Part shown: positions 7,150 through 22,100 of the stretch, piece by piece | Position numbering within the stretch: the first letter of the stretch is position 1 | How the letters are laid out: every line of letters starts with the position of its first letter | DNA from: an uncultured Bacteroidales bacterium | Lineage (GTDB): Bacteria; Bacteroidota; Bacteroidia; Bacteroidales; Bacteroidaceae | Length of the DNA stretch: 64,000 bases | Direction of reading: 5' to 3' | NCBI GenBank assembly: GCA_902778265.1 | Contig: CACYXI010000011.1 | Span: forward strand, 1-64,000 | Notes under the pieces: generated by a model | Told to the model about the DNA's origin: nothing | The model's input: only the letters and a program-made list of their open reading frames with translations | Database searches by the model: none | Position numbers and translations under genes: made by a program

Positions 7150-10100
7150 ATGAATATAAACTCACAACATAACACTGAAGATATGAATAAGATACAACGA
7201 CATATTCGCACGATAATGATATTCCTCTGCCTAACTATAGGGTGGGGTAATGCCTATGCTGATACTTGGGACGGAGCTATTGCTTCAAAATTTGCAGGTG
7301 GTACGGGTACAAAGGCTGATCCGTATATCATTTCTACTGCCGCAGAATTAGCATATTTCGGTAATAATTATGGTAGTGAATCATACAAATCTTGTTATTA
7401 TAAGATTACCGCGGATATCAACCTCGGAGATCGAGAATGGACATACCATTCAAAGACCTTTGGTGGTCATATTATTGGTGACAAGGGGGGGGGAATAAAG
7501 CCTGTTATCAGTAACTATGTCATTAATGTTCAAAATAATGGTAATGGCTATGGCTTGATTGGAGCTGCCGTTGGTACTGAAATAAGGAATGTCAAGGTCG
7601 CTAATGTAGTGGTGAACTTTGCTAGCAGCATTTCCAGTACTCCAAAGATAGGTGCGCTTGTTGGTCATCTTACTGGTAGATCTGTGGTAGAGAATTGCTC
7701 TGCTACAAATGTTATTGTCAATGTGGGTACTTCTAATAGTTCGCTATACTGTGGTGGTCTTATTGGCAGAATCGGCGACGGGGCTTACTCTGTCGTTAGA
7801 AACTGTTCGGTGAATGGATATACGAATACTTTCGGTGGTACTATCAATAATGGTAGATATGGTGCTTTGGTCGGTAGTGCAGAGAGTGTGTCGTTGATTG
7901 AAGACTGTAGCACAGAGAATGTGAAATTCAAAACCACCTATTGGCTTGCCGCATGTAATCTCTCTGGCTTGGTGGGTAGTGCATGTGGAACAGATGCCAA
8001 CAACTATGTCGTGATAACCCGATGTTCCGCGACGACTGTCGAATATGAGCTTGATGGTGAGATAAGGAAGAAACTTGCCGTTGGCAGTATATTGGGTTGG
8101 GCTGATAAATGGGTTGATGTCAATGGCTGTAAGGCAACCGGTGTTGATGTCCAAATATCGGGGAATATTACCGAGGGAACAGGTGATAGTGATGAAATCA
8201 GACTTGGCGGCATAGTTGGCAAACTGGGTTCAAATGGTGCCAATTGCAGGCTGACCGACTGCCTGCTATATGGTACGAACTACATCGGTCAGAAAAAAGA
8301 GAATATGCCAGCTAATAGGACATACGTGCAAAACGTATATCTGTATGTGGGTGGTATTGTTGCTGTTACGGGTTCTCAGTCTTCTTCTGCCAAGATGATA
8401 ATAGATAACTGTGTGGCATACTGCGACTTTGATTTCAGTGCTTATGAACCGAATTCGAAATACAATTTCAAAGGAAATAATTTTGTTATTGGTGGTGTTA
8501 TCGGCAGATTGTTTAAGCCTTATTATATACCGAAGGTACTGTATTTCAGCGGTAAGATAAAGGCTCCATATTCTATGGTCGGTCCTCTTGTCGGAACATT
8601 CCTAAACGACAAGAGCAAAAGTGCCTTTATATATGATGACTATTCAGGAGAGAATATAAACAGTAGCGTAGCTAAGGATTTCAGTAAGTGGTACTATGGC
8701 GACTATCAGTTGTGGCTCACTTCAGGTCTCATAAATTCTGGAAAGACTAGGAATGGTGGTTATACAACTGAGGGCTATGCAACCATAGGCGATGTAAGTG
8801 ATTGGCAAGGAAATAAGATCGGTACTGCCAATAAATCTTCAAAGACAATATTGCCATATATCTCCGAGGGTGATGATGCTGATATGTCAATCAATCCGAA
8901 ATTTAATGCTGGTGGTACTAGTTATCCTGCTTATTATATGTACTATGCTCAGGGTGTGAACCGTGGTAGCTATCAGGGCAATATCAACACCGTAATTGCA
9001 GCCTTGCGTGATGGTACTAACCATCCTATGTGGAATGTGGATGCCGGTAAGATAGTCTTGAAAGAGTTTAAGGCTACGGAGAAAATGAAGGCAACCGATG
9101 CCTTCATGTCCGTACTCACCGTTATGAACGAGGATGGTTCGGCTGCACCTTCTGGATATACATACGATTGGAAAATTAATGGCTCAACTGTGGGTACACT
9201 TGCAGAAATCGAGGTTGAGAGGGGGTTGCAACCTAAGACTGCAACTGTGTATGTCTATGATGGTAGTATGATTATCGGAACCTGTACCGTAACCATACCA
9301 CGAAAGGAATGGTTTGATGTAGGATCGTTGGCAAGCAAACCTGCTGTGTTGAATGACGTATATCAGCTTTCAACGGCAAACGACCTTGCATGGATGTGCT
9401 ATCACGTATACACGACAGGTGGCAAGAACACAGAGCACTATGTTCTTACGGCTGATATTGATCTTGATGGGGCATGGTGGACGCCTATGAATGGAATGGA
9501 GGAATGGCTTGGTGGTTCGTTTGCCGGAGTATTCGATGGAAAGTCGCATACTATCAGTAATATTAAAATAGACTGGGACGTAAGTCTTGGTAGTGCAGCT
9601 AATTTTGGGTTGTTCTCTATAATTGAAGGTGTTTCCAACAATCAGTGGGCTGTGGTTAGAAACTTGGTTATTGACAAAGCTTCCGTTACCAAGGAGACAA
9701 ACTTGATTTTGTGTGGATACAGGTATGTTGGCGTACTTGCTGGCAATATAAAACAATATTCTCAGATTGAGAATGTTATCGTGCGTAACTCTGTCATTCG
9801 CTCTTCTAATTCAGCGAGTGCTCAAAACAGTGTTGTCCTCCTATTTGGAGGTTTGTCTGGAAAGATAAACGACAACAACGATAAATATCGTTTCCTGAAT
9901 ATCTCTACCGATGTTAATATCAACCTTACAGGCATCAATGTCAATACTGCGGCGAATATCGCTGCAGGCGGAATGGTAGGTCAGTGGCAGAGCAACGCAA
10001 AGACGTGCGTTACCAATGTCTATACACTTGGTAGTATCACCGCGCCGTCAGGACCTACAAATATAGGCTCTGTGTTTGGTAAGAATATTAGTATTAATGA

Positions 10101-13100
10101 TGCAACAGCCGCAACCATCTTTTACGTGAATTCTGCTGCCCAGAATGTCGGTACGCAGAAATCATTGGCTGAATATTCTAATACATTCCTTGAGACTGCC
10201 AACGCGGTGGTAAAGGTAAGAGAGGAGTTATATCCATGGGAATATAGGCTGACACCAGGCTATGACTTTTCACGCCTGAAGATGACCATCAATGATAATG
10301 ATGCCACAAAACGACGTTTCGCTATGCATGAACTGGGTATTGTGGGTTTGGATGTTGACTTATATACATACAAATGGATTCCAAATGGAGTAGAAATAGA
10401 TAATACTACAGGATCTACATGTAAGGTTAAGCCAATAGTTCCTGGAGATGATGTGTCTCTTTCTGTTGAGGTATATGATGGAGAAACGAAGGTTGCAACC
10501 ATAGCTGCTCCTGTGCCTACTGCAATATTTGGAGGTGAGGGAACATCAAATAGTCCTTACCTTATTGGATGTGAGGAGGAGCTTCGTATGCTTTCATACC
10601 TCAGTAATCAGATTGGTTCTTACGAATACAAAGGTAAGACAACCGCAGATTACAATCAGGCATATTATATACTTGACGACAACGTGGATATGACAGGTGT
10701 CGCCGACTTCACACCTATTGGTTCTATAAAGGACAACTATCTGGCAGAAAACTGTTTCCGTGGTCATTTCGATGGAAAGGGATTAGCCATAAGGAATGTT
10801 AAAATAGGCTGGTTGGCAGGTGATGTCAATGCCGAGGTCAATCGTGTATGGGGACTATTTGGAGCTGTTCAGGGTGTTAGCGATTCACAAAAGGCTGTCA
10901 TACAGAATCTTATTATTGAGAATGCAACGCTCACCCATAGGATCGGTAATACATCTTTCTATTATGATAATGGTACATCAGGCAATGCCAATAACTGCTA
11001 TGTAGGTGTATTGGCTGGTATCGTTGGTGCAAATACCACGATTCAGAATATAGAGGTGTCTGGTTGTAGCATTACCGATGTAGGTTCTTCTTCATACAAT
11101 ATAGCCGATCATACTCTTTCCGTAGGCGGTATTGTCGGACATGCGCAGTATTCATTCTCTGCCGATGGCGATATGAATTCGTCAACGGTAATCCGTCTTT
11201 TGTCATCAGATTGTAATATAACTATAAAAAGTGCTGCGTTCAATAATCCTTCCACACGAGATAACACGAAGGAATACAAGGTAAATGTCGCTGGTATCAT
11301 TGGCTCTATGAAATCTACTGGTGCTTCTGCTACTATGCCATGGCCGAGCTGTACCTATTACACAGGTAAGATGGATGTCATCGGTCTGGGTATGGTTAGT
11401 CCTGTATTCTCATGTGCAATATTTAATGGAAATACCAATGTGAATTACGATTATTATTGTAATCTATATGTTGGTAGGGTAAATAGATCTGATTCCGACC
11501 CTGTTAGTTCCATCTATTATGGCAACTATCAGATAAATTATAATAATGATTTAAAGTCAATAACAAATGCCTATCCTGCTCAGGATAATAACGATGATCA
11601 TCGTAATCCTTGTGATATGAATGCGAGGACAATAGTGTCGCATTCTTATACTACTGGCTTATTTTTGACTAATTGGCATCATAATAAAAAGTTTGAGAAC
11701 TATTATTATCAGGGTGTTAATTATGGTACATATATTAACTCCTCAAATGAGTCTGCTTTAATCTCTGCATTTAATGATGGAAGAAATAATGCAAGCAACA
11801 ATTCTGATATTATTTCATTTGGATTCTCATTTGATGATAAGGGAAAACTGCATCTTAGGGAGGCATTTGATATCACGTTTACTGACAATTATCCAGGTGA
11901 TGCGTCAAAACTTACGCATACCCTTACCGTGTCAAATAAGTATGGTGATGCGGGCTTGAATTATAAATGGTATAATAACGAAGTGCAAAAAACATATAGT
12001 AATGTTCAGGACATTCCTCTTGGCGTAACTCCACAGCTTGTCTATGTTGAGGTATATCGTGGTGACGTGCTGAAATATACTACCGATGTCATTGCACTTC
12101 CTCGTGGATATTCATTATCTGCTGATTATGAACCAAAGTACACGTTTGAAGGCACTTATACTGTGACTCCAAATGCAGCTTTCACAGCTGGTAATTATTC
12201 TTTCAATTATAAATGGGTGAAGGAAGATGTTCCAGAAACAATTCTGTCAGAGACTAATACACTCTCTACTGAAGATGCATCAGCTGTATATTATTGTACT
12301 ATAACTGGAACTGATACGAAGTGGAGCGAGTTTGTTTCTGCTCATAAGGATGATGACAGATATAAGAGTATGAACCTCTCTAACAAATATGAGATGACAT
12401 TAGAACTGGAGTTGGAAGTTAAGTATATTCCAACTGTAGTGGTATATCTGCATCCGAAAGATAAGGAGACGATAAACGGCACGGAATATAATGCTGGTAA
12501 TGATTCTAACGATGGAAAGACTGATCAAACCCCTGTTAGAACTTGGCAAAAGGCATATAGTCTCCTTAAAGAGACTGGAACATGGGATGAGAATATTATT
12601 GTCTTGATTGGAACGAGTAGTGCGGAATCTACATGTAAATACGATAGGGGATTCTCCATTACGACAAGTCTTCAATCAAATAGTCCGTCTGAGTCGTATG
12701 ATGACTGGAAGGCAAAAGTTGATGACTCTCACCTTGCAAAGAATGCAACCATTACAGGACAGTATATAAAGAAGAATCCTGTAACAGGCTTGTATGAAGA
12801 CGTAGATTATAAGGGTACAATTCAGGCCTATGATGATGGTGATACAAAGGGATATATTGGGCTTTTTGGCGATACACGTTTTGAGAATATTACATTTCAC
12901 CATGTAAGTACTAGTCACTCAAGCTATATATTCTGTCAATATCATAACTTGGAGATGGGCAAGGGTGTACGTATGACTGGATTCACGGCTAATGCCCCTG
13001 GTTATGGTACTATTGATGGTGCATGGACTTCTTCATTCCAGATTTACGGTGGCCTGAATAATGATGCACGTTTCCGTCATGGTGGGACCATTATGGATAA

Positions 13101-16100
13101 GACTATTATGGCAAAAATGAATGCTGCAATGCCTCATGGCGAGAAAGGTTTCACCATTACGCTGAAGTCAGGTCATTATTCTTGTGTTTCTGTTGCTGGG
13201 CGACAGTCAAATTCTGATTTGAATGGTTTGATGGGTACGCCTGATATGCCAGTCAAGTGTACCATTACAGTTGATATAGATAGGGATTTCAACGATCGTG
13301 AAGGGAATAAGAATGGGGCTGATTATGATTGTGGTATCATAATGGCAGGTGGCCATGAGGGCGCAATGTATTTTGATTCGGATATTATCATCAAGAGCGG
13401 TCATGTGGCTCGCGTAGTAAATGGTTCTCTTGGTAATAAGGAAAAATCTTATTACAATTATGGAAGTACTACTAAATATTTCCCTGCCAATACCTATATG
13501 GGGCGAGCAAATATTCTTATTGATCCAAGAGATAAAGATGGAAAAATAGACAATTCGAAAGTGATTATCACGGAGCTTTATGGTGGTAGTACCGGACGAG
13601 GCTTCTTGGCGAATAATACCATAGATAACCCATTCTATGGATATAGTACTGTGACAATCAATGGCGGAACTTTCAAGGTACTTCCTGAGAGTAATAAGAC
13701 GAACCCACTGGTTCTTTGTGGAATATATGGTGCTGGTGCTGGTGGTTACAACGGTATAGGTGATGATGTACATCATACAAAAGATAAGCGCATCGCTTAT
13801 TGGAATGGTAATCAAATCCTTTTTGACGAATATGATATAGCAAAGGATCATCTTGTCTCAGCCAAATGCTATAATGAGGATGGTTCATATACAACTATTG
13901 ATCCTACGATGACAAACACGACGATTGTCATTAATGATGGTGTCTTTGGTGCTTCTGGCGATGGAAATTCGATAGATGGCATTTATGCAGGTGGTAGTGG
14001 ATATATGAGTCCTGGACTGTTTTATGCAGATAAGGTGATACCAAGTACAACTGCTGGTAATGTATATGGTAAGACAGGTAAGACTATATCTTCTTTGACT
14101 ATCAATGGTGGTACTTTCTATTGTAAGCATGGTATCTTTGCCGGTGGTAGAGGTACAGATGAATACTATTCAAATAAAGATATGGGACACCCAAGCAATT
14201 ATGTATATGGTATTGCGGATTCGAAACATTCTGACTATGATGCTTTGGGGCAAACCTACGGCAATATTGATTTGACAATAAATAGTGGAACATTTAATTG
14301 CAACATCTTTGGTGGTGGCTATGGTGCTGCTGATGCAAAACTGTATGGTACAAGTACCTATACAACTCTTAGTGAAATGGGACGAGTATATGGTAAGACT
14401 ACTCTTACTATAGGTGTAAAAGAAGGTGGCAGTACAGTGATTAATGGTTCTGTATATGGTGGTGGTGATATGGCAGTTGTGGATAATGGCACTTCTGACG
14501 CTACCAATCTTATCATTAAGGATAATGTCGTTATCAATGGTAATGTATTTGCTTCTGGTAACGGACGTAGATACAAGCAGAATCCTACGGACGAAGAGTC
14601 TCTCTCACCAAACTATACATATACTCGTACTGCGGGTGTGGTAGGCCTGGTTAAGGGTAATGCTAATCTTAATATATCTGGCAACACACAGATTCATGGT
14701 AATATCTATGGTGGTGGTGCATACGCTTCTACGGATGGAAATGCTTCTATGACGCTTAATGGAACTACCTTGTATTATGGAGAAAATGATGATCATTCGC
14801 AGAAGTCTGGTAATATCTATGGTGGTGGACTTGGTTATCTTGATACCGATAATACCTCTGCTAATATAAGTGGAAATACATACATTAAGCTTGACAAGGT
14901 TGACTATGATGTAGAAGGGGATGTTGTGAATCCTGCTAAATACTATGTATATGGCGGTGGAAGAACTGTAAGTGAGGTTAGTGGTAAGGCTGAAGTCATT
15001 TTGAACTATTGTAAGACAGCAGGTCAGGTTACTGTCTATGGCGGTGGCGATGGTGAGAATACCTCTGTTAGTAATGCTTATGTCACAGTCAATGAATTCC
15101 TGACAGAAGAAGTTGTAAATGAAGCAACTAAGCACTATGGTTTTGCTTCTGTCTATGGCGGTGGTAATGCTGGACGTGTATCAGGTAAGACGAGTGTTGC
15201 CTTGAATGGTGGTCAGATCTTCGGTGACGTATTCGGTGGCGGTAATGTCGCTCCTGTCGGTACTGAATATCCAACCTCTGGTTCTGAAGATGATAAGGAA
15301 CTCTATCTTCTGCAATATGCTTCCCTGTATGGTACCGAGATTTCAATGCAAGGTGTTGGACCTTCCATCTATGGTAATGTATATGGTGGTGGTAATAAGG
15401 CTAATGTATATGGTAATGCAACGGTGAGTCTGTCTAAGGGTGCGTATGCAGGAGATATATTTGGTGGTGGTAATGGTTATATCAATGGAAGTACTATCGA
15501 TTATGCCAATATCTATGGCTCTACCAATGTATATGTTAATGGTGCTACCGTGATATGGAATAAGAGGTGGAATCCATCAACTCACACACTTGATGAGTGG
15601 AATGGTTCTTATGCTGAAGATAATGATTTCGTAGTTGCTCCAACTACAGAGCATCCATATCCTGTGTTCAAAAGCAACCATAACATCTATGGTGGTGGAA
15701 ACAATGCTTGTAGGTTGTTCCCTGTTTGCGACGATGATACAAAGTCGGGTGTCGCTGTGGTTGATGTAGCAAAGGGATTCTGTGATGTTGATGTCCTATC
15801 TTCCGATATTTGGAAGGATGCCTATAATGATGGCAAGAACCCTCACTTCTATGTGTTTGGTGGTGGCTATGGTGCACACACCTCTGTTGGCTCTACCAAG
15901 GTGAATGTGGGTGTGAACGATGCGGCTCCAGAGGGCGCTACCACGGATATACAGCTTGCGAAACCAACCGAACTCAGTCTTAATTCAAAGTCAATGGCTC
16001 CTCGAAAGAGAATATCTACTGGCGAGGGTACTGATGATGCAACTATTGGTGTGTATGACAACAGCTTTGGTATTCCTGGCTTCACCGTCCTTGGCGTAAT

Positions 16101-19100
16101 CGGTGGCGGCTATGCAGGTCTCGTTGAGCAGAACACTGACGTTAAGGTTGGTGGCAATACCTATATGCACCGTGTATTTGGTGGCGGATATGGTCAGTTG
16201 AAGGCTTATACCGATCTCACTAACGATGAGATATTTACAGGTACTGGTAAGACACGCGCGAACCTTGGCGAGGTAGGCGGTAATGCTACCGTTCTTACTG
16301 ATGGTGGCTATATCTATGGTGATATCTTCGGTGGCGGTGCAGGTGTAGAGTCTGATAAACTTGGTGGCAGCACATACACCGATTTCACGGACATGGGACG
16401 TGTTCATGGCACTACCTCTGTCACAATCTCAGGAAAGACGCAGGTCTTTGGCAATGTGTATGGCGGTGGCGACGTGGCTAACGTGGGCGAGGTATCAGCT
16501 TCTCTTCCAAGTGAAACACCATATAGTAGATCTATCTTTGATGTGCAAGATATGTTTATCCCCCGTTTGAGATACGAATATGGTAATGCTCAGTCGTTCG
16601 TCAATATCATTGGCGGTGACATCTTTGGAATGGTATTTGCCGGAGGTAATGGCCGTATGAATTCCGAGGCTTCTGACTATAGAAAGCTTGGTCGTGTAGA
16701 GGGTAATACCATTGTGCATGTAGCTGATAGTACGTTGGCTGATGGCAGTACTCTTGTGCCAACAATCTGGAACCGTATCTTTGGCGGCTGTTCATACGGC
16801 ACGGTGCATGGCAGTACCTTCGTTCATATAGAGGGTGGAAAACTTGGCTATAACATCTTTGGTGGTGGCTCTGGTGATGCTGCTGGTGATACTCCTGAGT
16901 CACAGACTAATGGATCTTATGCCAATATCGATGGTAACACCACAGTCAAGATTGACGGTGGCACATGGCTATGGAATCAGATGGCTGACACACAAGGTAA
17001 TATCGTGGTGTGGAAGGATGCAACACAGGTCGTTGTAAGCGATGTTGCTGAGCTGAGAAGCATGACCGCAGAAAAGTTCATGGGTATAGTATCGAAATAT
17101 GTTGATTCACGATTCTACACCATTGATGCGAGTGGTAAGTGTAACTTTGCCATAAACCACAATATCTATGGTGGTGGTAAGGATGCTTGTAATGTTGCGG
17201 GTACGGCTAAGATCACTATCAATCACTCTCCTCTTGCAAGGTTGACCGATGATAGGGGCAATAGCATCAATATGCTTGATGAGACTACCGTTGGCGGATT
17301 GTGCTGGTATGCTTCAATAAGCAACACCGCTAATCCTCAGTTCTCTGTGTTTGGCGGTGGCTGGGGTATTAATACCAAGGTCGGCGAGACGGATGTATAT
17401 GTAGGACCTGGTGCACGATTCAATGAAACAGGTGAAAAGCTGCTCCTGAAGCCATACGATGATAAGGTGCCTGGTACCTACCTGAAATATGATGCTGCTA
17501 ATCCTGAGAATAATAAGAAGTTTTACTTTGATATCGCTCCTCCTGGAGATACAGGTAAGGAACCTTATGCCTATATGAACGATGACATCTCGGAGTATGT
17601 CATATTTGAGAATGCACTCCTTGATGATTTCAATTCGGTTACTCCAGAGGAAAGAATCAGAGTGTATGGTAGTGTAGATGGTGGCGATACAGATACGCAT
17701 ACCTTCCTACGTTATCGTGCGAGCCGACTTGCTATGTCGCTCGGTCTCCCTACTTGCGCATTCATGGATATTCATGGTGGTGGTTTCTCTGGATATGTTA
17801 CAGGCAATACAAAGGTTGTGACCGACTGTCAGCTTGCTTGCCGTAATGTGTTCGGTGGTGGCCTTGGTTCTCTGCCTGCCGATCCGAAAGGTAATGAAAC
17901 CTATGGTGAGGTAGGAGGTGACACGCACGTTTCCTTGCATTCAGGCTTCATCTCTCTCAATGTGTTTGGTGGAGGTGCTGGTGTCGAGTCTTACTATGAC
18001 GATAAAGAAAAAGAGTACATTGACTTCCCGAATATCGCTCGCGTAAAGGGAAAGACGAATGTTGAAGTATGGGGTGAACCTATTGCTATGGCATCAGAAA
18101 TTCCTAATCTTGATGGTGAGGGCTATCAGACTTACGACAAGGAACGTGTACTCATATTCGGAAGTGTATATGGTGGTGGCGACGTCGCTAATGTTGGAAC
18201 TGTAGCGAAAGGCGCGGCTGTCCTTAATTCAGAAAGTACGGATTTCACCACAACCGTATCTGTTTATGGTGGAGGTATCTTCTCTTCTGTATTTGCTGGT
18301 GGCAATGGACGTACTACGGATAAATGTAAGGACTATACTAAGCTTGGTGCAGTCTATGGCAATACTCGCTTATTTGTGGATAATACAACGGAGAGGTATC
18401 CGTATGTGGATGGTATTCCAGCATTGGAGAAACCTGTAGTCCCTTACCTCTGGAACCGAATCTATGGCGGTTGCGAGAATGGCACTGTATATGGCAATAC
18501 CTTTGTGGATATCAATGGTGGCTATCTCGTTCATAACGTCTTTGGTGGTGGATATGGTAATGTTGATTCGCTTGAGGTGAATGGTGTTATGACCCCCGAT
18601 CCTAATGGAATCACTTCTGCTGATGTCACAGGTAATACCAATATCGTGGTAAGGAATGGTGAGATGAAAGTGAACTCTCTCTGGAATCCTGACAAACGTA
18701 CCTGGGGAGAAGCTCCAGTAGTAAACAGGAATGGTGAGATGTTGATTTACTCTCCTCAGTATGAGCCTGCTCTCAAGAAGTTTACCATCAACCATAATAT
18801 CTATGCTGGTGGTCGTAGGGCATGTGTCGTTGGCGGTAGTACTTATCTCACTATGACGAGGGGACTGATTCCAAGAAGTCTTCAGGTACTATCTGGTATC
18901 GAATATGAGGATGAAGGTGGCTTCTTCACTACCAAGGAGTGGGAGGAAGTATATCATAAGGTAGGCTCACCACACTTCTGCGTATTTGGTGGCGGCTATG
19001 GTGAGAATACCGTGATTGAAAATAATACATATCTCAATATTGAGCTTGCTAAGGGAGAGGTTGAAGTTGAGTATGCAGCTGAGATACATGATGAAGCAGA

Positions 19101-22100
19101 GCTTCATTCGCATTTCTATTCATCTCAGTGTGTCATGGATGTCATCGGTGGAGGATATTCAGGCATAGTAAGGGGAACTACAAATGTTACTGTCGGAGGT
19201 GAGACATTCCTTCGTCGTGTGTTCGGTGGTGGCTTCTATGCCCCTGTGGGAGCTACTAATGTCAATATCAAATCTATTGACTGTAATGACATCTTCGGTG
19301 GTGGCCTCATGGGTGATGTGGGCTTCACGGATGCAACAAACTATAGCACCTACCTCAAGGATAATCCCGACAATAGAGGTAAAGTGACCATTAACATCGG
19401 TACGGACAAGGATGGTAGTGGCAATTACAATACAGGCAAATCCATCTACGTCCATTGTGATGTATATGGTGGTAATGATGTGTCTGGTGATATTCTGAAA
19501 AAGAGCGTTCTCAACATCTCCGCAGGTCATGTGTTTGGCAATGTTTATGGTGCAGGTAATGGTGACTATCTCTATGCCATAGGTAGAAACAAGGAGAAAT
19601 CCGTGACTGTAAACGAGTATTACAAGCAGGGTAAGAATACCTACGACCTTGTATATACTGTTCCTATGCGCAGCTTCATGCCAGGCTTCTCTGCCTCTAC
19701 GGCGGCACAGCGAATGGTGAACTGCAGTTCATATCGTCCAAAGGTGCAAAATGTGGAGATTAATCTTAATGGTACTGATCCTACCCACCCTCTTGAGCTT
19801 GGCGGAGTGTATGGTGGAGGTAACTCTGCCACTGTGAGCAGTCTCAATGGCAGCAAGCCTACCGTAGTGTTCAATTTCGGCAGTAACCTTAATATCATGA
19901 ATGTCTTTATGGGCTGTGATGGTGAAGATATGTTTGATGGTACAGAGAAATACCGTAAGGCATACGAGGATCTTAACTCCCTGCATCTTGAAGATGAGAT
20001 TGACTGGGTGAACAATCCGGGCAACCATGCTATCACATTGCAGTATCTTCCTGTATCTCACGAGAACAGACCGAAAATTTATGAAACTCTTCTCGATCTG
20101 TACTTCCAACCTGTGGAAATGGAAATACAGCCTACTGTGAACTGGGCAAATGATATGACCAACGTTACTATCGGCTCTTTCTTCTGTGGTGGCAATCGCG
20201 GAAGTATGAACGTAGAACCTGATAATAATGGTAAAATTGTAGAATACAATTTCCCTGCAAATCTTGTCATCACGGATAAGATCGTTGGTGGCTGTAACAG
20301 AGCCAACTATAGAATGCCAAACTCTGGTGTTCTTCATAAGGGCGGCTATCTGCTTGGTGAGCGTGGAAAGAATGCTATCGACCTTACCGTTCGTTGTCAG
20401 TTCGATCCTCATGAAACCGTTGATGAGGTATCTACCCTCAAGGAGGGTGGTAACGTGTATGGTGGTTGCTACACATCAGGTACTATTGCAGGTGACGTAC
20501 ATATCGACGTAAGGTCTGATATGCTTGCAAAGCTCACTTCTGCTGAACTTAAAACAGTTAAGGATAATGACATGGCCGTATGTAATGTGTATGGTGCGGG
20601 ATATGGTAGCCTGGCATACGTTCGTGGCAACACCTTGGTTGAGTTTGGCAAGAACATAGGCAAGAACTACTATTCTGCAACAAGCATTGATACTGTGAAG
20701 CATAGTTCTACCGTGAACTCAATCTACGGTGGCGGACAGCAGGGTAGTGTTATTGGCAACTCAAAGGTTATCGTCTATAATGGTCATGTGGCATCTTCCG
20801 TATGCGGTGGCTCTTACTCTGGTTTGATGTGGGGCAATACCAATGTGCTTGTTGGTAAGCCTGACTATTACGAGGTGAAGACGAGCGGTACCTACAATCT
20901 CCAGCGTACCGATAAGTGGAACAGCGAAGAGAAGAATGAGGATGCTACTGACGTAGTGAAGAAGTCTATAAGTCTTCTGAAGGGCGATATCATCTCCCAA
21001 GAGGTGTATGATGCTATAGAAGCTATAAGCGAAACCCCTATAACATCAGCCTTTACTTCAGCCTCTGTTTCATCAGACCTAAGCTGGAATGACATCGACA
21101 TAAGGATTGATGAGGCTGTGTATGGTGGTGGTTATGCACTTTCATCTGGATCTTCAGTTGCGGCAGGTTCATATACCGTGAGAAAGTTTGATGCCGAGGA
21201 GAATCTTGATGAATTCTTTAAGGCAGAAGATCTTGCAGCCCTCGGTGCTAATGGAACCAAAGGCTACGGCGGTAATACAACCTTGCTTGTATGGGATGCT
21301 CCTACAAGTGGTAGTCACACTACCGATCATATCTCTATTTCTTCTCAGACAATGACTGAGAAAACAGACCTCAAGGCTACTGATGATATCTTTGGATATT
21401 ACTATCAGACAGCGGAAGGTAAATATAAGTATATCTATAAGGAAGGCTATCACGTTACATCTACAAGTGCCTTCTCTGATGCCTTGACAAAGGATGGGAA
21501 GATTATGATCTTCGACTATCACGGCGATGGCGGTATGTACGGTGACGGACACCTCTCATTCGCTGAGGGATTCCGTAGTGGTGAGCTGTATGGCTATGGT
21601 TTTGCAGGCAAAACACCTGACAATGCGAAGATTATGAACACCTTCCAGCGTATGGATATGCTTCGCATTACCGACTGTGCTGTGATGTTGCTCGGTGCAC
21701 GTGACTATAACATGAGCGAGATTTCTACAACTCCTTATTCAATAGCACGTGTAGGTGAGATTCAGATGGTGGCTCAGAATGTGACTAACCGTACAGATGG
21801 CGCTTTGGCTGCTGTTACGGCAAAGCGTTCACGCAACTATGTCGGTCTCTCTAACAACATCCACTATCTCGGTGCTATCTACTCAAATGTGGCATTTACT
21901 GATGACTATCGCGCTGCTAACGGTGCAAAGACTACAAGTAGTCCTTCATATTTAGCTGTTAAGCAGTCATATATTGATAATCGCAATAGTGAAGGGGAAG
22001 AGCATCCTAATTCGGAGGATTTCTTCAAGCGTAATGATGGTACTGCTGCGAATATGATAGGTGTTGCCTCTGGTTATTCCTTGAAGGTTCAGAATATCAA

